This document shows positions 1 through 8,494 of a stretch of 64,000 bases of DNA, one piece after another. A program made the translations under genes and the position numbers. Source of the stretch: Chromobacterium subtsugae (GTDB taxonomy: Bacteria; Pseudomonadota; Gammaproteobacteria; Burkholderiales; Chromobacteriaceae); the NCBI RefSeq assembly GCF_001676875.1, contig NZ_JYKA01000001.1, positions 124,001 to 188,000 of the forward strand. Direction: 5' to 3'. The first letter of the stretch is position 1. Each line of letters opens with the position of its first letter. The notes beneath the pieces are model-generated. The model had not been told where the DNA came from. It made no database searches and worked only from the letters and a program-made list of their open reading frames with translations.

Positions 1-1
1 G

Positions 2-616
2 GTTCGCCACGGCGAAACCGACTGGAACCGCGAATACCGGCTGCAAGGCCACACCGACATCCCCCTCAACGACACCGGCCTGGAACAGGCGATCCAGCTG
101 GCCCGCGCCTTCTCGCCCGGCCAGCACCGTTTCGACGCGCTCTACGTCAGCGACCTCACCCGCACCCGCCAGACCGCCGCGCCCCTGGCAGACAAGCTGC
201 GACTGGCAGCCCTCGACACGCCGCAGCTGCGCGAGCGCCATATGGGAGCGCTGCAGGGCCTCACCTATGCCGAGGCGGCGCAACGCATTCCGGACATTTA
301 CCAACGCCAGCAAACGCGCGACCCCGACTATGACTTGGAGGGAGGCGAAAGCCTGCGCCGCTTCCGCGCCCGCGTCCTGGATGGCATGGCCAGCATCGCC
401 GCGCTGCATCCCGGCGAAGACGTGCTGATCGTCACCCACGGCGGAGTGCTGGACATCATGTACCGCGCCGCCACCGCCAAGCCGCTGGAAGACAAGCGCG
501 ACTTCCCCATTCCCAACGCCGCGCTGAACTGGCTGGATTATCAGGATGGAAGCTGGACGCTGCGGCGCTGGGCCGATGAATCGCACCTCTCCGGCGCGCT
601 GGATGAAATCCAGTGA
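2..616 (+). CDS. histidine phosphatase family protein, 5'-truncated by the window edge
   Basis: The reading frame is open from base 2 and begins VRHGETDWN, the RHG phosphohistidine motif of the phosphoglycerate mutase-like histidine phosphatase family, so only a few N-terminal residues are missing. The second catalytic histidine appears in VLIVTHGGVLD near the C-terminus, and an acidic catalytic position lies in LRERHMGALQG. The family transfers phosphate through a phosphohistidine; members include GpmB-like phosphatases and cobalamin/alpha-ribazole phosphatases, and the exact substrate cannot be told from sequence. It is followed after about 110 bases by msrB on the same strand. Confidence 0.9.
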   Translation, partial: VRHGETDWNREYRLQGHTDIPLNDTGLEQAIQLARAFSPGQHRFDALYVSDLTRTRQTAAPLADKLRLAALDTPQLRERHMGALQGLTYAEAAQRIPDIYQRQQTRDPDYDLEGGESLRRFRARVLDGMASIAALHPGEDVLIVTHGGVLDIMYRAATAKPLEDKRDFPIPNAALNWLDYQDGSWTLRRWADESHLSGALDEIQ

Positions 617-727
617 ATCCGCCGCCGCGGCAGGATTTTTGTTAGCCTCCGGTAAGAAAGCCGCCCGCGCGGCGACCCACCATCAAGCGCCCGGCCCGCC
701 GGGCGGGACGACACAAGGACACCCGCC

Positions 728-1117
728 ATGACCATAGAGAAAACCGACGCCGAATGGCGCGCCCAACTGACGCCGGAGCAATACCGCGTGGCCCGACAAT
801 CCGGCACCGAGCGTCCGTTCAGCGGCGAACACTACTTTCACCACAAGCAGGGCGACTACTTCTGCGTCTGCTGCGGCGCGTTGCTGTTCCACAGCGACAC
901 CAAATTCGACGCCGGCTGCGGCTGGCCCAGCTTCTGGGCAGAGGCCGCCGGAGCCAACATCCAGCGCATCACCGACACCAGCCACGGCATGGTGCGCGTG
1001 GAAGTGCGCTGCTCTCAATGCGATGCCCACCTGGGCCATGTTTTTGAAGATGGCCCGGAGCCAAGCGGGGAAAGATATTGCATCAACTCGGTGTGCCTGG
1101 ATTTCAAAGCGAAATAA
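728..1117 (+). CDS. msrB: peptide-methionine (R)-S-oxide reductase MsrB
   Basis: A 129-residue protein that reduces methionine-R-sulfoxide in oxidised proteins in the cytosol. It shows the MsrB signatures: zinc-binding CxxC pairs at C46/C49 (CVCC) and C95/C98 (CSQC), the GCGWPSFW block, and the catalytic cysteine at C118 in RYCIN; C64 may act as resolving cysteine. Length is normal for a stand-alone MsrB. An AAGGA ribosome binding site precedes the ATG. The stop codon (1115-1117) is only 15 bases from the end of the Tn7-like element and 2 bases from a second end-like sequence, so the 3' end of msrB is the probable attachment site of the island. Confidence 0.95.
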   Translation: MTIEKTDAEWRAQLTPEQYRVARQSGTERPFSGEHYFHHKQGDYFCVCCGALLFHSDTKFDAGCGWPSFWAEAAGANIQRITDTSHGMVRVEVRCSQCDAHLGHVFEDGPEPSGERYCINSVCLDFKAK

Positions 1118-1119
1118 CA

Positions 1120-1129
1120 TGTAGGGAGG
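1120..1129 (+). repeat. second, outer copy of the transposon terminus TGTAGGGAGG
   Basis: These ten bases are identical to the first ten bases of the Tn7-like element at 1133-1142 and sit two bases after the msrB stop codon. With the younger element removed, the site reads TGTAGGGAGGTGT followed by the sequence at 18360 onward, so this is best explained as the left end of an older element, probably that of the NAD-salvage cassette, into which the younger element inserted. No matching 5-bp duplication was found: TAACA precedes it, whereas GTTTT and GTGGC follow the two downstream right ends. Confidence 0.6.
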
Positions 1130-1132
1130 TGT
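1128..1132. repeat. left copy of 5-bp target-site duplication (GGTGT)
   Basis: GGTGT directly precedes the left terminus TGTAGGGA at 1133. The same five bases directly follow the right terminus CCCTACA at 18355-18359. Five-base duplications are characteristic of Tn7-family transposition. Confidence 0.88.
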
Positions 1133-1208
1133 TGTAGGGAGGCAAGGTTATTGACAGCTCAAGGCAAATAAATTGCAACTCACTCCAAGTCGATAAAAAA
1201 AGCCTTCC
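1133..1208 (+). repeat. left (tns-proximal) transposon end with TnsB-type sites
   Basis: After the TGTAGGGA tip, site L1 (1142-1156, GCAAGGTTATTGACA) matches the first right-end site GCAAAGTTAGTGAAA at 12 of 15 bases. Site L2 (1188-1208, AGTCGATAAAAAAAGCC and flank) matches AGTTAGTGAAAAAAGCC and its flank closely. A weaker copy, TTCGGATAAAAATCC, is at 1413-1427. Tn7-family transposases bind several such repeats asymmetrically at the two ends. Confidence 0.75.
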
Positions 1209-1255
1209 ATCAAAACCCCAACGGCAAATTCAATAGCATGTCGTATCAAAATTAC

Positions 1256-1289
1256 AACACAGAATAGATTTCATCTGTTCTGTGTTTTT
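1256..1289 (+). terminator. rho-independent terminator inside the left end
   Basis: Arms 1256-1269 (AACACAGAATAGAT) and 1273-1286 (ATCTGTTCTGTGTT) form a 14-bp stem with one G-U pair and a TTC loop, followed by a T run to 1289. It would stop read-through from msrB into tnsA and so insulate the transposition genes from host transcription. Confidence 0.75.
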
Positions 1290-1857
1290 CATTTCAGTTC
1301 ACTGCAGGATAAAAAGCAAAGCCTGCCAACTCCCCCAATATCCAATCCCCGACTTACACCTCAGTAACTCATTGAAAATTACCCATTATTCCTTCGCAAA
1401 TCCGGAATCTCCTTCGGATAAAAATCCCGGGATCCAAAGAAGCATCCACGACAAAAATTGGCTTAAGTTCATCCTCGGAGCTAGCTTTATCATTCATCCA
1501 CAAAATTCCAATGTCATAATTTTTCGTAGAATATAGTTTCTACGAAAAAACAGCATGTTACGCAGAAAAATTGCTGTCGCATCAAGCAGTCGACAGCTAG
1601 AATTTAGAGGAAATGCAACGAGAACATCACGAGAAAACGTGAAAGGAACACCTATGGCTACATAGCAAAAAAGGACACCCCCTAAATGTAGAGAAGTGCC
1701 CTATTGCCCGTGCGATAAAGACCAGACGGTATTAATAACCCTAAGCAAGTTCAGTATCGTCTAACGTCTCGCACTGGTCAAGCTCCCCGCACGTCTTTTT
1801 TCCCTGTCTCGAGCCTCGAGATGGAAACGTGCGCCCTAAAAATCTTAGGAGATCGAC
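1290..1857. other. AT-rich non-coding region upstream of tnsA
   Basis: About 570 bases without a convincing gene. A short open frame at 1282-1536 starts inside the terminator, has no ribosome binding site and no recognisable domain. A perfect 12-bp inverted repeat (TTTTTCGTAGAA, 1520-1531, with 1538-1549) could be a hairpin or an operator. The tnsA promoter should lie here. An AGGAG ribosome binding site precedes tnsA at about 1847. Confidence 0.6.
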
Positions 1858-2529
1858 ATGACCAGTCAAATCTATGCAGCTTTACTTGCCACAATTCGAG
1901 AATTACTTAATTCCAAACGCCCTGTCCGTGATGCATTCCACAAGCACGGAAATGGTTCTTATCGCGGGATGTGTCCATCAAACAAAGGGATTGACGGCTG
2001 CATCCCCTATGAATCCGGGCTAGCACGCGACGCGATCCGACTTTACAACTTGGCTCCTGAGGTCATGCTCATCATCCCGGAGCCGTTCGTTCTGGACTAC
2101 GAGCTCGACGGTGAGGCCCATAGCTATACGCCAGATTTTTTGTTGCACCTACGCGACGGTCGACGCGCCGTTGTAGAGATCAAGTATCAGGAGGAAGCTG
2201 ACACCCCTGAGAACCAGCGCCGTTTCCAAGTGATCGCGCCACTGATCGAATCCGCAGGTGGGCTTTTCGCGGTCTTGACCGAAAAAACGCTGCGAGACAA
2301 GGTCTTGCTGCACAACCTTGGCTTGGTTGAAGGCCAGCGTCATCGACATATCCCACTAACAGCCAAGACTGCAATGCTTCAAACCCTCAGAGAGGGCTCT
2401 GCCTCACTGGAAGCCCTCAGTAGCGCTGCAGGAGATGTCCGACTGGTCTATGCCGCCATTGGCCAGGAATGGCTAGCAGTCAGCCTCTACCAGCCACTTC
2501 GTCCCAGTACCTTGATCCGGAGGATATGA
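1858..2529 (+). CDS. tnsA: Tn7-like transposition endonuclease TnsA
   Basis: A 223-residue TnsA nuclease, which cuts the 5' ends of the transposon so that, with TnsB, the element leaves by cut-and-paste. The restriction-endonuclease-like active site is visible: E52 (YESGLARDAI), D93 (YTPDF) and E107-x-K109 (VVEIKY), matching the E/D/ExK layout of Tn7 TnsA. The C-terminal part (about 140-223) is the region that contacts TnsC in Tn7. The ATG is preceded by AGGAG. It is followed with a 2-base gap by tnsB. Presence of TnsA separates this element from the Tn5053/Tn402 group, which lacks it. Confidence 0.93.
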   Translation: MTSQIYAALLATIRELLNSKRPVRDAFHKHGNGSYRGMCPSNKGIDGCIPYESGLARDAIRLYNLAPEVMLIIPEPFVLDYELDGEAHSYTPDFLLHLRDGRRAVVEIKYQEEADTPENQRRFQVIAPLIESAGGLFAVLTEKTLRDKVLLHNLGLVEGQRHRHIPLTAKTAMLQTLREGSASLEALSSAAGDVRLVYAAIGQEWLAVSLYQPLRPSTLIRRI

Positions 2530-2531
2530 TC

Positions 2532-4343
2532 ATGTCACTCCAGATCATTCTGGAAAGCCCGGAAGGGCTTTCCGGCCAAGAACCACTGGCCAGTGCTAAA
2601 CAGCGTCCATTCGACAGCCACTCCTCTCTTGCTCAAACCGCGGCTTTACGGCGGCAGGCCTATACTGACGCCTTCAATGCCCAGCGTAGCCCTTGCTACA
2701 CCAAACATAAGCTGGAAGCGTTCATCCAAGACATTGCCCAACGCATCGGGGATAGCAACCCACCCTCTAGCAGTACGCTATATCGATGGCATACGCGCCT
2801 GCAAAGCAGCGGAGGCAACCCCTTGGTGCTCGTGCCTAACTTTGACCGCCGCGGAGGGAAAGGCCCGCGGATGGAAGGCGAGTTGCTCCTCTTGGCAGAG
2901 GCCGCAATTCAAACAACCTACTTGACCTTGAAGCGCCCATCCATCCGACTCACCTACGAAAAGCTGCTTATCCAGATTGCTGCTCACAACGATCAAGCGC
3001 CTGCGGATAAACAACTCAAAGTCCCCTGCTACGACACCTTCCGACGGTTGGTTCGCAATCAACCTCAGTATGAGGTAGATCTTGCCCGCTACGGGCGCGA
3101 GTACGCCCGCAAAAAGTACCGGCACAGCAGCATCACACCCACCACGATGTACCTGCTGGAACGCATCGAGATTGACCATACGCCATTCAACATCTTCGTC
3201 ATCGATGAGGAGTCTATGCTGGTGCTGGGGCGCCCGTACATCACGGTGATCATCGATTGCCACACCCGCATGATCCTGGGCTTCTACTTGTCGTTCTCGC
3301 CACCCAGCATCGAGGCGGTGCTGCGTTGCTTGCAGCACGCCATCAGCAGCAAGGACTATGTGAAAGAGCGGTATCCCGACATCCAGCATGACTGGCCATG
3401 CCTTGGCATCCCCACCACTGCTGTCGTCGACAACGGATTGGAGTTTCACTCCCAGGACCTGCTGCGTGCTACTTTCGAACTGGGCATCAACTATCAGTTC
3501 TGCCCGCCCCGCACGCCGTGGTTCAAACCCATGGTCGAGCGATCACTGCGGACGCTGGCGGAACAGTTCGCCCACCAGTTGCCCGGCACCAGCTTTGCCA
3601 ACTGGTTCGACCGCTACGGCTACGACCCACTGAAAGAGTCGATCGTCACCCTGTCAGAGCTGGTCCACGCCCTGCACATCTGGATCATCGACATCTACTC
3701 CCAGGCTTACCATCGAGGCCTGAAGCAGACGCCGTATGCCGCCTGGCAACGCGCGGCGGAAATCGTCACGCCTCGCACCATCGATCCTGATCGCTTACGA
3801 CTGGTGCTCTCCAAGCAGGCTGAACGTGTGCTGGGTCATGCCGGCATTGAGCTACATGGCTTGCGTTACAACTGCAAAGATCTGCTCCCTTGGCGTAAAC
3901 AGCTCGGCGATCGCATCAAAGTGCAGGTCCGTTTCGATCCAGACAACCTGGGCTCGATATTCGCCCTCCACCCGCAGACCAAAGAAGCTATGCCCGTGCC
4001 CTGCCTCACCCCGGACTACGCCGAAGGACTGCAACTGCACCAGCACAAGTTGATTCAGGCATCGCTGCGCAAGGAGGGCCTGGCATCCGCCGATCCGCTA
4101 TCGCTGGCTCGGGCCAAGGTACGCATGCAGGAGGTGGTCGGCCAATTGCTGCAAAGCCGCAAACTGGCCGACCGCAAACGCGCCGCGCGGGCCAAAGGCG
4201 CGCACTCAAGCAAGGTGATGACCACCGGCAAACTGCCTCCTACGATTTCAGAGGACGCAGAACTCCCCCCGACAGACAGCTGGTCACCGCCCAGCACGTT
4301 GCCCGTACTCGCCCACGATCTAGAAGGAGATGGCCATGAGTGA
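2532..4343 (+). CDS. tnsB: Tn7-like DDE transposase TnsB (TniA family)
   Basis: A 603-residue transposase that binds the end repeats, cuts the 3' ends and joins them to target DNA. The RNase H-fold catalytic triad is D215 (EIDHTPF), D300 (VVDNGLEF) and E336 (WFKPMVERS). An N-terminal DNA-binding region precedes it and a Mu-transposase-C type barrel plus a charged TnsC-interaction tail follow. I chose the ATG at 2532 because GGAGGA lies 7 bases upstream; an upstream in-frame ATG at 2469 would overlap tnsA by 61 bases without a good ribosome binding site. The stop overlaps tnsC by 8 bases, indicating coupled translation. Confidence 0.93.
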   Translation: MSLQIILESPEGLSGQEPLASAKQRPFDSHSSLAQTAALRRQAYTDAFNAQRSPCYTKHKLEAFIQDIAQRIGDSNPPSSSTLYRWHTRLQSSGGNPLVLVPNFDRRGGKGPRMEGELLLLAEAAIQTTYLTLKRPSIRLTYEKLLIQIAAHNDQAPADKQLKVPCYDTFRRLVRNQPQYEVDLARYGREYARKKYRHSSITPTTMYLLERIEIDHTPFNIFVIDEESMLVLGRPYITVIIDCHTRMILGFYLSFSPPSIEAVLRCLQHAISSKDYVKERYPDIQHDWPCLGIPTTAVVDNGLEFHSQDLLRATFELGINYQFCPPRTPWFKPMVERSLRTLAEQFAHQLPGTSFANWFDRYGYDPLKESIVTLSELVHALHIWIIDIYSQAYHRGLKQTPYAAWQRAAEIVTPRTIDPDRLRLVLSKQAERVLGHAGIELHGLRYNCKDLLPWRKQLGDRIKVQVRFDPDNLGSIFALHPQTKEAMPVPCLTPDYAEGLQLHQHKLIQASLRKEGLASADPLSLARAKVRMQEVVGQLLQSRKLADRKRAARAKGAHSSKVMTTGKLPPTISEDAELPPTDSWSPPSTLPVLAHDLEGDGHE

Positions 4344-5310
4344 GCGCTACACATTGGCGGATCTTCGACGGGCGGAACGGATCCAGATCCTGCATCCACA
4401 ATTCAGCACAGCGTTGGAAAGACTGTCGCACAGCCATGCTCTGTCGCGCCAAGGCGCCGCGGCCAGGCATCTGCTGCTGGTTGGCGCATCCGGTACAGGC
4501 AAGACCTCTGTGCTGCTCAGCTTTGCCAAACAGCACCCCAGCTACGAAACGGAGGAGGCGACGATACGCCCAGTGGTCTATGTCCAAGTGCCCGCCCACC
4601 CCACCATCCGTGGTCTGGCAGAGGCCATTCTGATCGCGCTAGGGGCCGGCGTTCAGCTCCGGGGCAGCACCGCGGAGAAGACCAACCAGATCGTGCAGCT
4701 AATCCGCGGCGGTAAAACCGAAGCCTTGCTGCTGGATGAGTTCCATCACTTCGTCGACGCCGGCCGTAGAACCTTCGAGGAGGTCACCGAGTGGCTGAAG
4801 GCCCTGATCGATCAGATCGCCATTCCCACGGTACTGTCCGGCCTGCCAGAGTGCGAGTGGATCCTGCGCTCCAACGAGCAGTTGCGCCGTCGCTTCGCCG
4901 CCCGCGTGGCGCTGACGCCGATCGGTTTCTCCTGCAACGAGGACAAGTCCTTGTTCCGCGACGTTGTCCATGCCTGGGACACGCAGATCAATCAGGGGCG
5001 TCCAATCTGGGGACTCGCCGAGTGGGACTGCGTCAGGCGCCTGCACTATGCCAGCAATGGCCTGCTCGGCTATCTCTCCAAGGTAATTCTGGGGGCATTG
5101 GAATGTTTGATCGAACAGGAGCAGCAAGATCTCGACCAAAGCGTCTTGGCTATGGCTTTCTCCAACTATATCTGGCGAGACAGCCCGCCTGAGCTGAATC
5201 CCTTCGATGCCAACTTTGTATTCCGACGCCTAAATCAGCCTGACGAGCCATTCGAGCCGACACGGTTCTCCCGGAGGAATGCTCCAAAAGCCGCCATCCC
5301 CGCGTTGTAA
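4336..5310 (+). CDS. tnsC: Tn7-like AAA+ ATPase TnsC (TniB family)
   Basis: A 324-residue AAA+ ATPase that links target selection by TniQ/TnsD to the TnsAB transposase and carries target immunity in Tn7. The Walker A motif GASGTGKT is at residues 50-57 and Walker B LLLDE at 131-135, followed by a sensor region (TVLSGLPECEW) and an arginine-rich LRRRFAAR stretch. AAGGAG 6 bases before the ATG at 4336 supports this start over the ATG at 4330. It overlaps the end of tnsB by 8 bases. Confidence 0.92.
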   Translation: MSERYTLADLRRAERIQILHPQFSTALERLSHSHALSRQGAAARHLLLVGASGTGKTSVLLSFAKQHPSYETEEATIRPVVYVQVPAHPTIRGLAEAILIALGAGVQLRGSTAEKTNQIVQLIRGGKTEALLLDEFHHFVDAGRRTFEEVTEWLKALIDQIAIPTVLSGLPECEWILRSNEQLRRRFAARVALTPIGFSCNEDKSLFRDVVHAWDTQINQGRPIWGLAEWDCVRRLHYASNGLLGYLSKVILGALECLIEQEQQDLDQSVLAMAFSNYIWRDSPPELNPFDANFVFRRLNQPDEPFEPTRFSRRNAPKAAIPAL

Positions 5311-5317
5311 CCCCATG

Positions 5318-5340
5318 AGGATCGCCACCCAGGCGATCCT
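5318..5340 (+). repeat. hairpin between tnsC and tniQ
   Basis: Perfect 8-bp inverted repeat AGGATCGC / GCGATCCT with a 7-base loop, lying in the only real gap in the tns operon, 15 bases before the tniQ start. There is no T run, so it is more likely an mRNA-stability or translation-tuning structure than a terminator. Confidence 0.4.
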
Positions 5341-5355
5341 CCAACGGAACACACC

Positions 5356-7203
5356 ATGACCTCCCCACTACTGCAGATCCGCCCCAAGCCGCAGGCGGGT
5401 GAAAGTCTGCTGGGCTATTGCCTACGTCTGGGACACGCCAACGGCTACCCCGGACAGACTTGGCTACCGTTATTCGTCAAAAAGCACGACGCCGCCAAGC
5501 AGAATCTGACCCTGCTCACCGGCCATGATCAGACAGGTTTGGAATGCCTGACAGGCCCTGCACCAGCCAGCCTGGGCCGCCACAGCCACCATCGATTCGG
5601 TCTCAAGGTGACGTACTGGAACCACCACCACCGCCGCTGGTGCCCCGTCTGTCTGGCCGAGCACGGCATCTGGCAAACGGAATGGCTGCTGACCCTGCAA
5701 ATAGCCTGCCCGATTCATCGCCTGTTGCTACGAGAAAAATGCCCCGGCTGCAACCAACTCATCCGCTGGCATCAAGGCACCATGTTTACTTGCAGCTGCG
5801 GCGCCGACTTGCGCCATGCCGCCACACGTCCAGGCACCGCAGCCGAGCTGGCACTCGCCAAACTGATTGCCCAGGCCATCCGGCCACTGATTGGTTTACC
5901 CGACCTCGCTGTCAGCAATATCCCCACGCCGCCGGAGTTAGATCATCTGCACCCGGCACAGCTATGCGACCTGCTCTGGTTCTTTGGCGCCTATGCCTCG
6001 CATCGGCCCAATACCCGACCACAAAAAATAGCCGATCATGGCCGGATCGAAATCATTCAGCCCTATCTGCAGCTGGCCATGCAGATCGCTCAGCATTGGC
6101 CGCAACGCTTCCATCAGCTGCTGGAGGAGTACACGCTGCCCATACCCGGGAACACGGCATCACTGCGAGTGTACTTGCGGGAAATACATCAGGCCCTCTA
6201 CCGGCTGCTGATCCATCCAGAACTGCTATTTGTACGGGAAGAATTCGAGCGTTATGTCCATGCACGCTGGCCGGACAAACTGATCCTGCAGCAGGACCTG
6301 CGCCAGGCCCATCCCATCATCAGCTTGGCCAAGGCAGCGGAACAGCTCAATCTCTCAAGAGGAGCTGTACACAAGCTGATCGAAAGCGGCGCCATCAAAG
6401 GCTGCCAATCCTCATCGGCTAAAGGGAAAGCCACTTGGATGGTGGAGCGAAGCTCGCTGGATGCCTACGCCCGCAATGAGCACGGCACGCTGACCATTTC
6501 GGAGGTGGAACGCATGCTGCGCATCACCCCAAAACGGATCCGTTTGCTGATCGAAAGTGGTTTGCTGCAACCCCTGCCCCACGATAAAAAACGTACTCGA
6601 TGGTGCTTTCAACTGGAAACCATCAACGCCTTCCTGGAGCAGTTGAACCATAGCCAGATCAGCCCAGAACCGAACAATCCAGAACTGCTATCGGTGTGGG
6701 AAATCACTAAGCGGTGGATGCAAGGCAGCCAGCCCTTCTTGGCGGTGGTCCGCGCCCTGCAAGATGGCTCGCTGGAGGTTGTAGGCCGCACCCCGGCCGA
6801 CCATGGCCTCCGCGCGCTGCTGGTTTCCCGACAGCAATTCACGCTCTGGCATGAGCAATACCGCCGCTCCCGCGGCTTCTTCACGGTCAGGGAGGCGGCA
6901 GCCGCCATCCAGATGGACGTCAACTTGCTCTATCACCTGATTGGCGCCGGACATGCCCACGCTAGCCAGCAGCAGTATGGCTATGAGAAGCGGATGCTGC
7001 TGGGTATCGAGGCCAAGGAGCTGGAACGGTTGACCAACAACTACATCTGGGGCGAACACTTGGCGGAAATGGTCAACAAACCGGTGCGACAGGCCGCCAG
7101 ACACTTGGTTAAACAAGGACTATGTCCCCTCTATGGGCCAATGGAGAATTGCGGGGACGAGTATGTGTTTTGGCGCGCGGATGTAGCTGCAAGCCTAACT
7201 TGA
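5356..7203 (+). CDS. tniQ: target-selector protein TniQ/TnsD family
   Basis: A 615-residue TniQ-domain protein. The N-terminal domain (about 1-160) begins with the typical RPKPQAGESLLGYCLRLG block and holds a zinc-binding region: C96/C99, C118/H121, C129/C132, C146/C148. The long C-terminal half carries three helix-turn-helix-like units, near ISLAKAAEQLNLSRGAVHKL, LTISEVERMLRITPKRIRLL and FFTVREAAAAIQM. That architecture fits a TnsD-type site-specific selector, which in Tn7 binds the end of glmS. From the insertion point, I infer that this one recognises the 3' end of msrB. It shares the operon with tnsABC. Confidence 0.88.
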   Translation: MTSPLLQIRPKPQAGESLLGYCLRLGHANGYPGQTWLPLFVKKHDAAKQNLTLLTGHDQTGLECLTGPAPASLGRHSHHRFGLKVTYWNHHHRRWCPVCLAEHGIWQTEWLLTLQIACPIHRLLLREKCPGCNQLIRWHQGTMFTCSCGADLRHAATRPGTAAELALAKLIAQAIRPLIGLPDLAVSNIPTPPELDHLHPAQLCDLLWFFGAYASHRPNTRPQKIADHGRIEIIQPYLQLAMQIAQHWPQRFHQLLEEYTLPIPGNTASLRVYLREIHQALYRLLIHPELLFVREEFERYVHARWPDKLILQQDLRQAHPIISLAKAAEQLNLSRGAVHKLIESGAIKGCQSSSAKGKATWMVERSSLDAYARNEHGTLTISEVERMLRITPKRIRLLIESGLLQPLPHDKKRTRWCFQLETINAFLEQLNHSQISPEPNNPELLSVWEITKRWMQGSQPFLAVVRALQDGSLEVVGRTPADHGLRALLVSRQQFTLWHEQYRRSRGFFTVREAAAAIQMDVNLLYHLIGAGHAHASQQQYGYEKRMLLGIEAKELERLTNNYIWGEHLAEMVNKPVRQAARHLVKQGLCPLYGPMENCGDEYVFWRADVAASLT

Positions 7204-7215
7204 GTGGATTATGCA

Positions 7216-7253
7216 AATTATGGGAAACCAATAATTATGGGATTCCCATAATT
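7216..7253. promoter_or_regulatory. palindromic operator candidate AATTATGGGA-T-TCCCATAATT
   Basis: A perfect 21-bp palindrome at 7233-7253 is preceded by a direct half-site (AATTATGGGAA, 7216-7226) just after tniQ and about 170 bases before the next gene. The layout of one full site plus one half-site is typical of an operator. The likely reader is one of the two small antitoxin-like regulators that follow, but nothing in the sequence proves this. Confidence 0.45.
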
Positions 7254-7426
7254 TTCCATCGACACGCGATAATACGAGTTCGACTGAACTGGCCTGGATA
7301 TAAAGCATATTTAGCGAAGTATGTGTGGTTTATCAGAAAAAGATAAACTTATAGATCGAGCGTTGTAGCACCAGCTGGCCGGCAACCACTAAGTAGCTGG
7401 ATCTTCCCACGAACACCCAAATCGAG

Positions 7427-7774
7427 ATGATCCTCCAAGGACTACCTGCCACAGCTAGTCACGCCGTCAGCCAAGAGTTTGGCACTCCCCTTGAGTATCT
7501 ATACTTGGTACTTGGTCCTTCGCCACGGCTAACCTCGCACCGCATCAGCCAGCAGCGCCTGCTAGACTCGCCGGCCAGCGAAAAACTGCTTCGCATCATG
7601 AGGATTGCCCGCGTAGCTGAAGGCATTCTGGGAAACAAGAAACTGGCCGGAACCTGGCTCCTGCAACACAACATCACGCTGAGCGCATCCCCGCTTTCGC
7701 TGATGGATACGGAATTAGGAGGCGGAATGGCTCGCCGAGTCCTCGCGTCCATTGAGCATGGCTTGCCGGTCTAA
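7427..7774 (+). CDS. DUF2384 (Xre/MbcA/ParS-type) antitoxin-like protein, no RES toxin next to it
   Basis: A 115-residue protein whose C-terminal half (SPLSLMDTELGGGMARRVLASIEHG) matches the DUF2384 toxin-binding domain of Xre/MbcA/ParS antitoxins, preceded by a helical N-terminal DNA-binding region. In the usual arrangement a RES-domain NAD-degrading toxin follows at once; here the next gene is an unrelated HigA-like protein on the other strand, and no RES gene is in the element. It may be a remnant, an immunity protein against other elements, or a regulator of the transposon. The start has no clear ribosome binding site. Confidence 0.65.
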   Translation: MILQGLPATASHAVSQEFGTPLEYLYLVLGPSPRLTSHRISQQRLLDSPASEKLLRIMRIARVAEGILGNKKLAGTWLLQHNITLSASPLSLMDTELGGGMARRVLASIEHGLPV

Positions 7775-7813
7775 GGCGGCCAAGTAAGGTACCGCCATCG
7801 CGCTGGAGATGGG

Positions 7814-8092
7814 TCAGGCTGACAAGAGCTTTTCGACATGCGGCCTCGGCTTCTGCTTGGCCTGCCAAAGCTCCCAAGCCGTCTGCATGCCGAGCCACAA
7901 CTCCGGACTCGTCTCCAGGGACTCGGCTAGGCGCAACGCCATATCTGCGCTAATGCCAGCGTGGCCGTGCAGAATCCGCGACAAGGCAGCCCTAGTCACC
8001 CCCAACTTACGGGCAGCTTCCGTCACACTGATGCCTTCCAGCCATTCTTGCAGCACCTCACCTGGGTGTGCAGGGTTATACATAGGGCTCAT
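7814..8092 (-). CDS. higA: HigA-family (XRE) antitoxin-like regulator, no HigB partner seen
   Basis: A 92-residue protein starting [14 protein letters not shown], with the HigA signature [10 protein letters not shown], an XRE helix-turn-helix ([20 protein letters not shown]) and [17 protein letters not shown]. HigA binds HigB, an mRNA-cleaving toxin, and represses the operon. AGGAG lies 8 bases before the ATG at 8092. The usual order is higB then higA, but the 400 bases upstream on this strand do not encode a HigB-like protein. This is therefore an orphan antitoxin or a free-standing repressor. Confidence 0.8.
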   Translation of the reverse strand: MSPMYNPAHPGEVLQEWLEGISVTEAARKLGVTRAALSRILHGHAGISADMALRLAESLETSPELWLGMQTAWELWQAKQKPRPHVEKLLSA

Positions 8093-8494
8093 CCTGAAGG
8101 CTCCTAGCCATGACTGGTCTGTTTTGATTCTAGTAAACCTTATACGTGAGTAGTCGATCCGACGACCTGAACTGTGAAATGCTATCAAGCTAGGAGGACC
8201 TCTGAAAGTCGTGCGTTGGACATCCCTCCGCATGATACCCTATCGTCATTCGTGCATTAGATCGGCATTGCCAAGCAAGTAGAGCTGCGAGTCAATGCTC
8301 AAGTACACCTTTTCATACGGTATACGTGAGCCACTCCCCAGAATTCCGGCCCAACCAAAATTGAAACTTGCATTAGCCGCTTGGTCTAGAAGTACGATCA
8401 ACGAGGTCTGGAGCAGAGACTGTTTTCGCCAATGCACGGTTTGACGGTCGATGTTTCCGTGCATTAACGGTCGTGAAAAAAACGGGGGAATTGC
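8093..8494. other. intergenic region between higA-like gene and sigma factor
   Basis: About 400 bases with no convincing gene. It must hold divergent promoters for the higA-like gene and the sigma-factor operon. The ten-mer TATACGTGAG occurs twice (near 8141 and 8323). A 72-residue minus-strand open frame (8246-8464) has no recognisable domain and I do not call it. Confidence 0.5.

Noticed and set aside
1282-1536. 84-residue open frame before tnsA
   Set aside because: Starts inside a terminator stem, has no ribosome binding site and no recognisable domain; lies in the AT-rich transposon end.
8246-8464. 72-residue minus-strand open frame upstream of the sigma factor, possible HigB toxin
   Set aside because: Sequence does not resemble HigB or any toxin family I know, and it is not adjacent in the usual higB-higA arrangement.
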